From Anaerostipes sp. (GTDB lineage Bacteria; Bacillota; Clostridia; Lachnospirales; Lachnospiraceae), in assembly GCA_028697725.1 (NCBI GenBank), contig JAQVEG010000008.1:18054-82053 (forward strand): 64,000 nucleotides of DNA, given 5' to 3'. Numbering within the stretch: the stretch's first letter is position 1; each line of letters opens with the position of its first letter. Below the pieces are notes generated by a model that was not told the DNA's origin, did no database searches, and worked only from the letters and a program-made list of their open reading frames with translations. Shown here one piece after another: positions 42,581 to 52,571 of this stretch. Made by a program: the position numbers and the translations under genes.

Positions 42581-43627
42581 ATGAACAAAGAACAGGAAAT
42601 GGGAGCAAGTTTATTACATTGGTATGATTTCAATGCTAGAATTCTTCCTTGGAGAGCAGATAAGAATCCATATCGAATCTGGATTTCTGAAATTATGCTT
42701 CAGCAAACTAGAGTGGAAGCAGTGAAACCATACTTTGATCGATTTATGAAAGAACTTCCTGATGTCAATGCACTTGCCACCGTAGATGATGATAAGTTAA
42801 TGAAACTCTGGGAGGGACTTGGCTATTATAATCGGGCAAGAAATCTGAAAATAGCGGCAAATGAGATTTTGGAGAATTATAATGGAAAAATACCAGCTAG
42901 CTATGATGAACTTATTTCTCTAAAAGGAATTGGAATGTATACAGCAGGAGCCATCGCCTCTATTGCGTTTAATATTTCAGTGCCAGCTGTGGATGGAAAT
43001 GTTCTTCGAGTAATGGCGCGTGTACTTGGTGATGATTCGGATATTCTAAAGGATAAGACCAAGAAGGGGATGGCAAAGAAAATTGTTCCTATGATTCCAG
43101 CAGACAGACCTGGGGATTTTAATCAGGCACTGATTGAACTTGGAGCAACAGTTTGTATTCCAAATGGTGAGCCACTTTGTGATCAGTGTCCATGGGATAC
43201 TGTGTGTACAGCCTATAAAGAAGATTTGACAGGACTTCTTCCGGTGAAGACAAAGAAAAAAGAAAGAAGAATTGAGCATAAGATTGTTTTTATATTTGAG
43301 ACAGAAGATCAAATTCTTATTCACAAACGAGGAAAGAAAGGACTTCTTGCAGGACTTTGGGAATTTCCAAACATAGAGGGAACTGGAATTGAAGAGGAAA
43401 TCAAGGATTATCTTAAAAAATATGAATTAGAAGATGTAGGATATGAATTTACACACAATGGAATTCATATTTTTAGCCACATTGAATGGCATATGAAAGG
43501 GGTAAAGATATTTTTAGAGAAACCAAAGCCAATGAAGGATATGCTTTGGATTCCGAAGAAGGATATGGAACGGATTTATGCGATTCCCTCTGCCTTTGAA
43601 TTGTTCCGAAATTCAGTAAAAAACTAG
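42581..43627 (+). CDS. mutY: A/G-specific adenine DNA glycosylase
   Basis: 348 residues. Helix-hairpin-helix GIGMYTAGAIASIAF and the catalytic Asp in VDGNVLRVMAR (about 134) are intact; the [4Fe-4S] cysteines are in C-6-C-2-C-5-C form (CIPNGEPLCDQCPWDTVC, about 193-210). A C-terminal NUDIX-like domain (about 230-345) recognises 8-oxoG. It removes adenine opposite 8-oxoguanine. GGAGCAGC before the start; third gene of the recD2-comF-mutY run. Confidence 0.93.
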   Translation: MNKEQEMGASLLHWYDFNARILPWRADKNPYRIWISEIMLQQTRVEAVKPYFDRFMKELPDVNALATVDDDKLMKLWEGLGYYNRARNLKIAANEILENYNGKIPASYDELISLKGIGMYTAGAIASIAFNISVPAVDGNVLRVMARVLGDDSDILKDKTKKGMAKKIVPMIPADRPGDFNQALIELGATVCIPNGEPLCDQCPWDTVCTAYKEDLTGLLPVKTKKKERRIEHKIVFIFETEDQILIHKRGKKGLLAGLWEFPNIEGTGIEEEIKDYLKKYELEDVGYEFTHNGIHIFSHIEWHMKGVKIFLEKPKPMKDMLWIPKKDMERIYAIPSAFELFRNSVKN

Positions 43628-43670
43628 ACAAGATGGCTATGGGATAGTACAATTATAGGATGTAATATCA

Positions 43671-43689
43671 AAAATCCAACATGGATTTT
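43671..43689 (+). terminator. Small hairpin after mutY
   Basis: AAAATCCA and TGGATTTT flank a 3-nt loop, followed by ACAATTTAAT. Weak as a terminator. Confidence 0.4.
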
Positions 43690-43716
43690 ACAATTTAATA
43701 AAGAAGGAGAAAGAGT

Positions 43717-44532
43717 ATGAAAAAGACGATTGTAGCGTTATTAGCTGTTGTTCTTTGTATGGGGACTTTGGCTGGATGTGGTTCTAGTAAAAGTAAGGAT
43801 GACAAAAAGATTCTTGTGGGAGCAAGTCCATCGCCACATGCCGAGATTTTAAAGGAGGCAGCAAAGGAATTAAAGAAAGATGGTTATACATTAGAGGTGA
43901 AAGAATACTCTGATTATGTACAGCCAAACACAGCACTTGATTCAGGGGATTTGGATGCCAACTATTTTCAGCACAAACCTTATTTAGATCAATTTAATGA
44001 GGAGAAGAAAACAAAGTTAGTATCAGCTGGAACTGTTCATTATGAACCATTTGGAATTTTCCCAGGAAAAACAAAGAAATTATCACAGCTTAAATCTGGT
44101 GCCACAGTTGCAGTACCTAACGATACTACAAATGAAGCAAGAGCACTTTTGTTATTACAAAAGGAAGGACTTATTACTTTGAAGAAGGGTGCTGGATTAA
44201 CAGCTACCAAGAAAGACATTGTAAAGAATCCAAAGAAGCTTGCAATTCAAGAAATTGAAGCCGCACAAATTCCACGTTCTTTAAAGGATGTAGATTTGGC
44301 AGTTGTCAATGGGAATTACGCTTTAGAAGCTGATTTAAGTGTTGATAAAGATGCAATTGCAGTAGAAGATGCCAAGTCTATTGGGGCAAAGACCTATGGA
44401 AATGTAGTTGCAGTCCAAAAAGGAAAGACAGATACTGCAAAGACAAAAGCTTTAATGAAGGCACTAAAAAGTGAAGCAGTAAAGAAGTACATCAATGAGA
44501 AGTATAAGGGAGCAGTTGTTCCATTATTCTAA
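43717..44532 (+). CDS. metQ: MetQ/NlpA-family methionine-binding lipoprotein
   Basis: 271 residues with signal peptide and lipobox TLAGCG (Cys near 21). DLDANYFQHKPYLDQFN near 88 is the conserved NlpA/MetQ signature. The family binds methionine for the MetNI importer, whose ATPase and permease genes are not adjacent; the following genes encode a different amino-acid ABC system. No S-box or T-box leader is visible in the 90 bp upstream. It may serve a distant MetNI. Confidence 0.88.
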   Translation: MKKTIVALLAVVLCMGTLAGCGSSKSKDDKKILVGASPSPHAEILKEAAKELKKDGYTLEVKEYSDYVQPNTALDSGDLDANYFQHKPYLDQFNEEKKTKLVSAGTVHYEPFGIFPGKTKKLSQLKSGATVAVPNDTTNEARALLLLQKEGLITLKKGAGLTATKKDIVKNPKKLAIQEIEAAQIPRSLKDVDLAVVNGNYALEADLSVDKDAIAVEDAKSIGAKTYGNVVAVQKGKTDTAKTKALMKALKSEAVKKYINEKYKGAVVPLF

Positions 44533-44585
44533 AGCTAGAATAAAGAATAAGAAGAAATCAATTGTCAGTAGAAAAGGAGAAAGAT

Positions 44586-45350
44586 ATGAAAAAGTTATTA
44601 GTTGCAGGGTTATCATTAGTTCTTGTATGCTCTATGTTATTTGTAGGATGTGGAAAGAAGGAAGATGCAAACAATATTCCAGAGACAATCAAAGTTGGAA
44701 CAAATGCAGAATTCCCACCATTTGAATACAAGAATGATAAAGGTGAATATGATGGATTTGATATGGCTATTATGCAGGAAGTATGTAAGAGAATTGGTTC
44801 TGAGATGAAGATTGAGAATATGGAATTTAAATCTTTGGTTGGAGCTATGGAATCTAAGAATTTAGATGTAATCGCAGCAGGAATGACAGTAACAGATGAA
44901 AGAAAAGAAGCTGTTGATTTTACAGATTCATATTATACATCAAATCAATATATTATTGTTAAGAAAGAAAGTAAGGTAAAGAAGCTTTCTGATTTGAATG
45001 GCAAGAAGATTGGGGTTCAAGAAGGAACTACAGGTGATTTTATAGCATCTGGAGAGAGTAAGACTGTTAAGGATGCAACTGTAAAACGTTACAAAAAAGG
45101 TGCAGATGCAGTTGTAGCTTTAAGACAAGGTGGAGTTGATGCCGTTGTTATTGATGCCAATCCAGCAAAAGAATATGTTAAAAACAACAAAGGATTGAAG
45201 CTAATCAAAGATGAATCATCAAAAGAACAATATGTATTTGCAGTTCAAAAGGGAAATGAAAAGTTAGCAAAAGAGATTAACAAGCAATTAAAGGCAATCA
45301 AAGCAGATGGAACATACGACAAGTTAGTCAAGAAATATATCGGAAATTAA
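44586..45350 (+). CDS. Amino-acid ABC transporter substrate-binding lipoprotein
   Basis: 254 residues; signal peptide with lipobox MLFVGCG (Cys about 20). SBP family 3: VGTNAEFPPFEYKND, GFDMAIMQEVCKRIG and AAGMTVTDERKEAVDFTDSY are diagnostic for polar or basic amino-acid/cystine binders. ATG 44586 with AAAAGGAGAAAGAT is chosen over an in-frame ATG at 44562. First of three genes (binder, permease, ATPase). Confidence 0.92.
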   Translation: MKKLLVAGLSLVLVCSMLFVGCGKKEDANNIPETIKVGTNAEFPPFEYKNDKGEYDGFDMAIMQEVCKRIGSEMKIENMEFKSLVGAMESKNLDVIAAGMTVTDERKEAVDFTDSYYTSNQYIIVKKESKVKKLSDLNGKKIGVQEGTTGDFIASGESKTVKDATVKRYKKGADAVVALRQGGVDAVVIDANPAKEYVKNNKGLKLIKDESSKEQYVFAVQKGNEKLAKEINKQLKAIKADGTYDKLVKKYIGN

Positions 45351-45377
45351 TGGTGCAATAGAAAGGACCACAGTAGC

Positions 45378-46067
45378 ATGAGTGAATTTATGAGTGATTT
45401 TTATAAAGTCTTTATATATGCAGACCGCTACAAGATGTTTCTAGAGGGGTTAAGAATGACTCTTCTAGTTTCAGTTGTAGCTGTTGTTCTAGGAATTGTT
45501 CTAGGACTTGTACTTGCAATTATGAAGATGAGCGCAGTTAGGAAAGGAAGAAGAACGTTACTTTCTGTTATTGCAAATGTATACATTGATATTATTAGAG
45601 GAACACCAACAGTTGTTCAATTAATGATTATGTATTTCTTGGTTTTTCAGGCAAGAGCAGGATTTTGGGTTGGAGTTTTTACTTTTGGACTTAATAGTGC
45701 GGCATATGTAGCTGAGATTATACGTGCTGGAATCATGGCAGTTGACCAGGGGCAGATGGAAGGTGGAAGATCTTTAGGATTGTCATATGGACAAACCATG
45801 AAGGATATTATTATTCCTCAGGCAGTTAAGAATATTTTACCAGCTCTTGGAAATGAATTTATTGTATTGGTAAAAGAGACTGCAATCTTAGGATACGTTT
45901 CAATTCAAGATTTGATGAAAGCAGCAGATTTCGTTGCATCTAGAACATTCATTACATTTATGCCATTGGTTGGTTGTGCTGTAGTTTATTATGTAGTCAT
46001 CAAAATTCTTAGCTTAGGATTGAATGCTTTTGAAAGGAGGCTGCGTAAGAATGATAACCGTTCATAA
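45378..46067 (+). CDS. Amino-acid ABC transporter permease
   Basis: 229 residues, HisM/GlnP family. Four to five helices, first at about 27-50; the EAA motif that docks the ATPase reads [22 protein letters not shown] near 132 (GxS type). [17 protein letters not shown] near 70 is the polar amino-acid permease signature. GAAAGGACCACAGTAGC precedes the start. The C-terminus overlaps the ATPase gene by 17 bp. Confidence 0.92.
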   Translation: MSEFMSDFYKVFIYADRYKMFLEGLRMTLLVSVVAVVLGIVLGLVLAIMKMSAVRKGRRTLLSVIANVYIDIIRGTPTVVQLMIMYFLVFQARAGFWVGVFTFGLNSAAYVAEIIRAGIMAVDQGQMEGGRSLGLSYGQTMKDIIIPQAVKNILPALGNEFIVLVKETAILGYVSIQDLMKAADFVASRTFITFMPLVGCAVVYYVVIKILSLGLNAFERRLRKNDNRS

Positions 46068-46773
46068 TTTACATAAGTATTTTGGAGAACTTGAGGTATT
46101 AAAGGGAATCAATTGTGAAATCGAAAAAGGAGAATGTGTCTGTGTGATTGGACCATCTGGTTCAGGAAAGAGTACATTTCTTCGATGTTTGAATTTATTA
46201 GAAGAACCTACAAAGGGCGAGATTACAATTGGAGATACCCTTCTTCGTGGACAGGGATTCAATGAAGATAAGTTGAGAAAGAATGTAGGAATGGTATTTC
46301 AACATTTTAATTTATTTCCTCATTTATCAATTCTGGAAAATGTGACACTGGCACCTATTCGTCATAAGTTAATGACACCAGAAGAAGCCAAAGTAAAAGC
46401 AATGGAACTTCTTGATCGTGTTGGAGTTGGAGATAAAGCAGAAATGTATCCAGCCCAGTTGTCAGGTGGACAAAAACAGCGTGTAGCAATTGCAAGGTCG
46501 CTGGCACTTAACCCAGAAGTTATGTTGTTTGATGAGCCAACTTCAGCTCTTGATCCAGAGATGGTTGGGGAAGTTTTAGAAGTTATGAAAGAGCTTGCTC
46601 ATGAAGGAATGACTATGATTGTGGTAACACATGAGATGGGATTTGCTCAGGAAGTGGCACATCGAGTATTTTTTATGGATGAAGGAATTATTATGGAAGA
46701 AGGAAGTCCTTCAGAGGTATTTGACCATCCAAAAGAAGAAAGAACAAAAGTTTTTTTAAGCAAAGTATTATAG
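46051..46773 (+). CDS. glnQ: Amino-acid ABC transporter ATP-binding protein
   Basis: 240 residues, GlnQ type. Walker [10 protein letters not shown] near 34, Q-loop [10 protein letters not shown], signature [16 protein letters not shown] near 132, Walker [15 protein letters not shown], and switch His in VVTHEM are all present. ATG 46051 follows AAAGGAGGCTGCGTAAGA and overlaps the permease; an earlier in-frame ATG at 46024 lacks a site. The substrate is set by the binding protein, not seen here. Confidence 0.93.
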   Translation: MITVHNLHKYFGELEVLKGINCEIEKGECVCVIGPSGSGKSTFLRCLNLLEEPTKGEITIGDTLLRGQGFNEDKLRKNVGMVFQHFNLFPHLSILENVTLAPIRHKLMTPEEAKVKAMELLDRVGVGDKAEMYPAQLSGGQKQRVAIARSLALNPEVMLFDEPTSALDPEMVGEVLEVMKELAHEGMTMIVVTHEMGFAQEVAHRVFFMDEGIIMEEGSPSEVFDHPKEERTKVFLSKVL

Positions 46774-46783
46774 AGAAGATAAG

Positions 46784-46821
46784 AATAGTACGAGACAGTA
46801 GTGTTTCGTGCTATTTTTTTT
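46784..46821 (+). terminator. Terminator of the amino-acid ABC operon
   Basis: AATAGTACGA (46784-46793) pairs with TCGTGCTATT (46806-46815), one G-U pair included; a run of eight T follows. Confidence 0.8.
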
Positions 46822-46826
46822 CAAGA

Positions 46827-46914
46827 TTTTTGAAAGAAAATGTACTGGATGTATTTTCTTTCAAAAAATTTGAAAGACTTCAAACTTTTTTTATGTAGCA
46901 AGAGAAGATATACT
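46827..46914 (+). promoter_or_regulatory. Control region of polyol cluster B with long inverted repeat
   Basis: TTTTTGAAAGAAAAT (46827-46841) and ATTTTCTTTCAAAAA (46853-46867) are a perfect 15-bp inverted repeat with an 11-bp centre. A third TTTGAAAG copy follows and folds with TTCAAA (46870-46885) before a T-run. A -10 TATACT (46909-46914) lies in AGAAGATATACTTTA-like sequence (AGAAGATATACTTTATT) also found at the two cluster C promoters. The repeat may be a regulator target or a transcript hairpin. Confidence 0.5.
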
Positions 46915-46938
46915 TTATTTAAGGATGAGGTGATAAAT

Positions 46939-49026
46939 ATGAATAAGAGATCTCGTGAAATCTTATCTGAGATAATTAAAAAATCAGAATATGAGCAATC
47001 GTTATCTATGGATGATATGGTGGAGCGATTCAAAGTTTCAAGTCGGACAATTCGGAATGATTTAGTGCAAATTAATGATTTTTTGAAGAAAAATGAATTG
47101 TCAGAAATAAACTTGGGAAAACAAGGTGAAATTGTCGCAGGAAAAGATGTGGAAAAAGCAACTACGTTCTTAAAGGAAGACAACTTATATTCTTATAAGA
47201 TGTCTAAGGATGAACGAAGAATGTTTATGATCATATTACTTACATGCGAGAATACATACCGAACATTAGCAGACATAGCAGATATTATGGTTGTAAGTCG
47301 ATCTACAATCATTCATGACTTAGATAAAGTAAAAGGCTATTTTAAAGAACATCAATTATATTTGATGTCTCATGCTAATAAAGGATTGCTATTGGAAGGA
47401 GAAGAGGAAAAAAAGAGAAAACTATTATTTCAAATGATAGGAAAAGAAAATACGATTTTTAGAGAAAGTCCAATGTTCTATCATTTGATTGGAAGTCTAA
47501 AAGATGAAAAGAGAATTGATGCAGATGACGTGGAGACTATGGAGAAAATCATTAATATGTCAGAACATTCATATGGAAGATTTTTGACAGATACATCGTT
47601 TTCAAGTTTAAAGTATTTTCTTTTATTATCTTTATATCGGATACGTTTAGGTGAATTTGTTACAACGAAAAAAGAAGAAAAAAATAGTAAGTATGAGATG
47701 GCAGAAGGAATTTTAAATCAGCTTGGAACATACTCTCAAATTAAAGTAGCAAATGCAGAGATTGAATTTCTATCTAATATTTTAAATGAAATAAGATACA
47801 TTAAAAAGACAACAAGCAATAATCAAATTGTAAAGATGCAAGTTATTACAAGAAATTTTATTGGCAGAGTGTCAAAAGATTTAGGTATTTTATTGCAGGG
47901 AGATTATATTTTTTATGAGAATTTGATCAATCACTTGGAGTCCATGTTTGAAACTGCAATTGAAGATAACAGTATGTCTTTTGTTGTAACAGGAGTTCTA
48001 AAAAAGTATCCAAAGGTAAGAAAAATTGTTGCAAAAAATGCCAATGTAATTGAACAGTATATTGGAAGAAAGTTATCTAGTGTGGAAATTTCTTATATTG
48101 TTGTACATATATGTGCCGCAATCGAACGAAATAAAAATGAGAGAGCCAGCTATTCGGTTGTAATTGTCTGCAATGGAGGAATTGGAACTTCTCAGTTGTT
48201 GTTAGCAAGACTAAAAAAGTATTTTCATTTTCGTGTTGTCAATATTATACCAGCCCATGATCTTCAAAATGTAGATTTAGAAGATGTGGATATTGTAATT
48301 TCTACGGTAGCAATTCAAAATGCTAAGGTTGATTATATTCAGGTAAATCCTTTATTAAATGATGAAGACTGTATTCGAGTTGGAGAGAAATTAGCAACAA
48401 TTCAGGTAGATGAACAAAATATAGGATTGCCAGATGAAAAGCAGATACAGGCGACCCAGGCTATGGAAGATATTAAGGATGTTTTAGAGGAAGAATTAGA
48501 CGCAGTAAAAACAGTTCAAAAAATACAAGACACAGTAAAAAGGTTTTTCAATCAAAAGGGTGAATTAGAACTGATCCATCTGCTGCCTAAAGAAGCTATT
48601 ACCTTAGATGTTCCCTGCAAAGACTGGAGAGATGCAATTAGAAAATCAGCACAGTACCTGCTTGAAAATGGGCAGATTGAAAAGCAATACATAGATGCAA
48701 TGATTCAGAATGTGGAACAAAATGGTCCTTATATTGTAGTTGCACCAGGATTTGCATTACCACATGAAGAACTAAATGCAGGAGCAAAAAAAGTTGGATT
48801 AAGCTTAATCAGGCTCAAGAAGCCTGTGGATTTTGGAAAAGAAACATTTGATCCAGTGGAATGGGTATGCTGCCTAAGTGCAATCAATAAAGAAACACAT
48901 TTAAAAGCAATGTTTCACTTGGTCAACTTGTTCCACAACAAAAAGTTTCGTGAAGATATTAGAACAAAAACTTCAAGCAAACAAATATACGACACAATTA
49001 AGTTATACGAGTACGAAATGAGGTAG
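46939..49026 (+). CDS. PRD-containing transcriptional activator B with PTS domains
   Basis: 695 residues: N-terminal winged helices with SSRTIRNDLVQIN and VSRSTIIHDLDKV (two helix-turn-helix units), two PRDs (about 180-390), an EIIB-like domain with Cys in VIVCNGGIGTSQLL (about 415) and a C-terminal EIIA-like domain with His in FALPHEEL (about 613). Unlike regulator A its EIIB P-loop is of true galactitol type. ATG 46939 with GAGGTGAT is used; the frame is open 99 bp upstream through the leader. It is the first gene of its own operon, followed after 4 bp by EIIA. Confidence 0.88.
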   Translation: MNKRSREILSEIIKKSEYEQSLSMDDMVERFKVSSRTIRNDLVQINDFLKKNELSEINLGKQGEIVAGKDVEKATTFLKEDNLYSYKMSKDERRMFMIILLTCENTYRTLADIADIMVVSRSTIIHDLDKVKGYFKEHQLYLMSHANKGLLLEGEEEKKRKLLFQMIGKENTIFRESPMFYHLIGSLKDEKRIDADDVETMEKIINMSEHSYGRFLTDTSFSSLKYFLLLSLYRIRLGEFVTTKKEEKNSKYEMAEGILNQLGTYSQIKVANAEIEFLSNILNEIRYIKKTTSNNQIVKMQVITRNFIGRVSKDLGILLQGDYIFYENLINHLESMFETAIEDNSMSFVVTGVLKKYPKVRKIVAKNANVIEQYIGRKLSSVEISYIVVHICAAIERNKNERASYSVVIVCNGGIGTSQLLLARLKKYFHFRVVNIIPAHDLQNVDLEDVDIVISTVAIQNAKVDYIQVNPLLNDEDCIRVGEKLATIQVDEQNIGLPDEKQIQATQAMEDIKDVLEEELDAVKTVQKIQDTVKRFFNQKGELELIHLLPKEAITLDVPCKDWRDAIRKSAQYLLENGQIEKQYIDAMIQNVEQNGPYIVVAPGFALPHEELNAGAKKVGLSLIRLKKPVDFGKETFDPVEWVCCLSAINKETHLKAMFHLVNLFHNKKFREDIRTKTSSKQIYDTIKLYEYEMR

Positions 49027-49030
49027 CTAA

Positions 49031-49525
49031 ATGATTTGGGAAGGCTTAAAAAACGAATTAATATTATTAGATTTTGAGGCAGATTCTTCCACAGAAGTAT
49101 TTAAAAAGTTAGGTAAAACTTTAATCAAGGAAGGGTATTGTAAAGAAACATATATAGATGCATTGATTGAAAGAGAAAAGGATTTTCCAACAGGTATCAA
49201 CATGGGAGGAATCGGGATTGCAATTCCGCACACTGATAAACAGCATGTAAATCATGGAGGAGTTGCAATCGGAGTTTTAAAGAAATCAGTTGATTTTTAC
49301 CAAATGGGAACCACAGATGAGAAAGTCGAAGCAAAATTGATTTTCATGTTGGCGGTGGATGATCCAAAGGAACATCTAACCTTTTTACAAAGAATTCTAC
49401 AAGTGTTACAAGATCAAAAAGTGTTAGAGAAAGTAAAAAATGTTACAAGCAAAGAAGAACTAATCAAAATTATTCGAGACAAAGAATCCGAATTAGAGAA
49501 AGGGGCAGTATTATGTCAGCAATAA
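49031..49525 (+). CDS. PTS EIIA, galactitol/fructose type, cluster B
   Basis: 164 residues; active His in IAIPHTDKQHV (about 67). It starts 4 bp after the regulator and overlaps the EIIB gene by 13 bp. Compared with the cluster A EIIA it has a longer tail (RDKESELEKGAVLCQQ). GAGGTAGCTA in front of the start is a modest ribosome site, made useful by coupling. Confidence 0.88.
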   Translation: MIWEGLKNELILLDFEADSSTEVFKKLGKTLIKEGYCKETYIDALIEREKDFPTGINMGGIGIAIPHTDKQHVNHGGVAIGVLKKSVDFYQMGTTDEKVEAKLIFMLAVDDPKEHLTFLQRILQVLQDQKVLEKVKNVTSKEELIKIIRDKESELEKGAVLCQQ

Positions 49526-49815
49526 ATATTTTATCCGTATGTGGATCAGGAACCGTTACATCATCAATGGTAGCAGCAAAATTGAAGGAAAAATTAGGTG
49601 AAAAAGGATATAGTGTATCAACAACAGAAGCAAGACCAACAGAAGCATTAAACTTAGCACAATCAGGAAGATTTGATATTATGGCACATACAAGTCCATT
49701 ACCAGATGGAGAGTATGGAATTCCAGCAGTTAATGCATTTGCGTGTATTACTGGAATGGGAGAAGATGAATTCTTTGATCAGATTTTGGAGGCATTAAAG
49801 TCAGTAGGAAAATAA
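49513..49815 (+). CDS. PTS EIIB, galactitol type, cluster B
   Basis: 100 residues; phosphocysteine in LSVCGSGTVTSSM (Cys10). Asp/Glu-rich C-terminus GMGEDEFFDQI as in GatB. Starts inside the EIIA gene after GAGAAAGGGGCAGTATT. The EIIC gene follows after 23 bp. Confidence 0.9.
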   Translation: MSAINILSVCGSGTVTSSMVAAKLKEKLGEKGYSVSTTEARPTEALNLAQSGRFDIMAHTSPLPDGEYGIPAVNAFACITGMGEDEFFDQILEALKSVGK

Positions 49816-49838
49816 CAAATTGAAAAAGGAGGCATTTT

Positions 49839-51263
49839 ATGAATGCGGTATTAGCAACGTTAAAAGCAATTATTGATAACTTTGGTTCGGCAATTATTGT
49901 TCCCTTTATTATCTTTATCATAGCACTTATATTTAGAGTAAAAGTACAGAAGGCATTTTTATCAGCACTTTATGCAGGAGTATCATTAATGGGCTTTACA
50001 TTAATTCTTGGCTCATTTACACCAATTATTACGCCAATGGTACAGAATATGTCAAAGGTTATGGCGAATGCAACAGGTGTTACTTTAAATACATTTGACG
50101 TAGGATGGCAGGCAACTTCAGTGGTAGCTTTTGCAACTAGTGCAGGTATGATTTATCTAGGTCTAGGTATCTTACTGCAAACGGTATTGTTCCTAGTAAA
50201 ATGGACAAATATTTTCCAGCCATCAGATTTATGGAATAACTACTCTTATATCGTTTGGGGAGCTATGGTTATCTTCAAAACACATAACTTCTTACTAGGA
50301 ATTGCGTGTATGGTATTACTTAACTTATATAGTTTATTAATATCTGAATTAGTAGCAAAACGCTGGTCAAAATATTACAACTATCCAAATTGTACAATTA
50401 TTGCAATGCACAATGTAGAACCAGCAATTTTTGCAATTTTATTTGACCCAATCTTAAATTTACTTGGATTCAACAAGATTAAACTAAACCCAAAATCAAT
50501 TGAAAAGAAAATCGGATTCTTAGGAGAACCTATGTCATTAGGATTTATCTTAGGTATGTTTATTGGTATTTTAGGAAGTGTTAATAAAATCGGAACCATT
50601 GCCGGATGGGGTGATATCTTAGAGTGTGCAGTTGCAACTGCAGCAGTTATGGCAATCTTCCCTAAAATTGCAAGTATGTTTGCACAGGCATTTGCACCAA
50701 TTACAGAAGCTGCAAGAAAGCTTATGGGAAAATCAGGAGACAGAGAATGGTATATTGCAGTAAATGATGCCGTTGGATATGGTGAACCAGCAACTTTAAC
50801 AAGTGGATTACTTTTAATTCCTATTATGATTGTTGTTGCTTGTATCTTACCAGGAAATCAAGTACTTCCAGTTGTGGATTTATTAGCAATTCCATATATG
50901 GTACAAGGATTAGTTGCTGTTTATAAAGGAAATATGTCAAAAATTTTAGTTGCAGGTACAATCTGGTTCAGCTTAGGATTACTTATGTGTACATTTACAG
51001 CACCATTATTTACAAAGGTTGCCATTGAAGCAGGATTTGCAATTCCAGCAGGAGCAGCAATGATTACAAGCTTTAACATTTTAGGAAAGCCATTGTTAGG
51101 ATTTGTATTCTTGGCATTCTTATCAGGAAATCCAGTGTTTATTGCCATTGCAGTTGTAGTATATGCAGTTATGTTTGCAACATTTAAAATCAAAAACAAA
51201 GAAATTATTGCTTACCTTGACCGTCAGGCAGATAAGAATCAAAGTGTAGAAGAAGCAGCATAG
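49839..51263 (+). CDS. PTS EIIC, galactitol type, cluster B
   Basis: 474 residues with about 11 hydrophobic segments. FGSAIIVPFIIFIIALIFRV at about 15-34 and the conserved DVGWQATSVVAFAT segment near 87 mark the family. The C-terminal tail (KNKEIIAYLDRQADKNQ) is cytoplasmic. It differs enough from the cluster A and C EIICs that a separate substrate is likely. AAAAGGAGGCATTTT marks the start. Confidence 0.9.
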   Translation: MNAVLATLKAIIDNFGSAIIVPFIIFIIALIFRVKVQKAFLSALYAGVSLMGFTLILGSFTPIITPMVQNMSKVMANATGVTLNTFDVGWQATSVVAFATSAGMIYLGLGILLQTVLFLVKWTNIFQPSDLWNNYSYIVWGAMVIFKTHNFLLGIACMVLLNLYSLLISELVAKRWSKYYNYPNCTIIAMHNVEPAIFAILFDPILNLLGFNKIKLNPKSIEKKIGFLGEPMSLGFILGMFIGILGSVNKIGTIAGWGDILECAVATAAVMAIFPKIASMFAQAFAPITEAARKLMGKSGDREWYIAVNDAVGYGEPATLTSGLLLIPIMIVVACILPGNQVLPVVDLLAIPYMVQGLVAVYKGNMSKILVAGTIWFSLGLLMCTFTAPLFTKVAIEAGFAIPAGAAMITSFNILGKPLLGFVFLAFLSGNPVFIAIAVVVYAVMFATFKIKNKEIIAYLDRQADKNQSVEEAA

Positions 51264-51278
51264 ACGAGAGGAGACAAT

Positions 51279-52571
51279 ATGAAAATAGAAGTTAATGAAT
51301 TTACAAAACCTTGTTCATGTGGACAAAAACATGAAATTGTAGTGGATGACATTATCATTGAAGCAGGGGCGATTAAACTGCTTCCAGAAATCTTACAAAG
51401 AGATGTCTATGGAGAATATAAAACTCTTGCTATGATTTCTGATGAAAATACATATAAAGCAGCAGGAAAGCAAGTTGAAAATTTACTGCCAGGAATAAAA
51501 ACAATTATTTTAAATCCAGACAATCTTCATGCCAATGAACATGGTGTAGAAATTTGCAAAGAGGAGCTTGATAAAATTGGTGATGTAGATCTAATGATAG
51601 CAGTTGGTTCGGGAACGATTCATGACATCACACGATATCATGCCTACAATATGCATATTCCATTTTTCTCAGTACCAACGGCAGCAAGTGTGGATGGATT
51701 TGTATCTACGGTTGCAGCCATGACATGGAAAGGTGTAAAGAAGAGTTTTACAGCTGTATCACCAATCGTTGTAGTTGCGGATACGGATATCTTTAAACAT
51801 GCACCAATGCGATTAACAGCATCTGGAGTTTCAGATTTGCTTGGAAAATATACAGCACTTGCAGACTGGAAAATTACACATGCATTGGATGATGAATATA
51901 TTTGTGATCGAATTTGTGACTTAGAATATAAGGCATTAGATTCATTAATTGAGAGTCTGGATGGGCTTGCGACAGGAGAAACAAAGGCATATGAAGATTT
52001 AATGTATGGACTATTGTTATCTGGTCTTGCAATGCAGATGACAGGAAATTCAAGACCGGCATCTGGGGCAGAACATCATATGTCCCATTTATGGGAAATG
52101 GAAGTTCTCAATGATTATATTGATTACTATCATGGTGAAAAGGTTGGAGTTGGACTTGTCCTTGCATCAAAGATTTATCATAAGGCAGCAGATATGATAG
52201 AAGCTGGAAATTATACAGTAAAAGACAAGATGCCTGTGGAACTTGATTTAATTAAAAAACATTTTGTAAAACCAGAAATGCTAGAAAAGATGATAGAAGA
52301 AAATACGCCAAATATATTAGATCAGATAGACTCTGAAAAATTGGTGGAAAAACAAAATGAAATCATTAAATATATTCGTGAGATTCCAACGGCAGATGAA
52401 TTAACCGCAATGTTAGACAAAGTAAAAGGAGTTAAGTCATTGGAAGACCTTGGATTTGATCCAAGCTATCAAAAGAAGACAGCAAGATTGTCTCCTTATG
52501 TAAGGGATCGAATTACATTTATGAGATTACTTAAATTCTACAGTTTTTATGAGGAGGTATTAGAGTGTTAG
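51279..52571 (+). CDS. AraM/glycerol-1-phosphate dehydrogenase-family polyol-phosphate dehydrogenase 1
   Basis: 430 residues of the iron-type alcohol dehydrogenase fold, AraM/EgsA branch. The NAD loop is [14 protein letters not shown] near 109; metal ligands are an Asp in the [13 protein letters not shown] segment and His residues in [12 protein letters not shown] and [10 protein letters not shown]. An N-terminal CSCGQKH motif may bind an extra metal. Known members reduce dihydroxyacetone phosphate to sn-glycerol-1-phosphate, but the cluster gives it a PTS and an AraD-like epimerase, so oxidation of a pentitol phosphate is more likely (inference). A second copy lies at 54214. GAGAGGAGACAAT before the start. 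Confidence 0.82.
   Translation: MKIEVNEFTKPCSCGQKHEIVVDDIIIEAGAIKLLPEILQRDVYGEYKTLAMISDENTYKAAGKQVENLLPGIKTIILNPDNLHANEHGVEICKEELDKIGDVDLMIAVGSGTIHDITRYHAYNMHIPFFSVPTAASVDGFVSTVAAMTWKGVKKSFTAVSPIVVVADTDIFKHAPMRLTASGVSDLLGKYTALADWKITHALDDEYICDRICDLEYKALDSLIESLDGLATGETKAYEDLMYGLLLSGLAMQMTGNSRPASGAEHHMSHLWEMEVLNDYIDYYHGEKVGVGLVLASKIYHKAADMIEAGNYTVKDKMPVELDLIKKHFVKPEMLEKMIEENTPNILDQIDSEKLVEKQNEIIKYIREIPTADELTAMLDKVKGVKSLEDLGFDPSYQKKTARLSPYVRDRITFMRLLKFYSFYEEVLEC

Noticed and set aside
43628..43716. S-box or T-box leader for the MetQ-like gene
   Set aside because: Only about 90 bases, with one small 8-bp hairpin and none of the conserved leader motifs.
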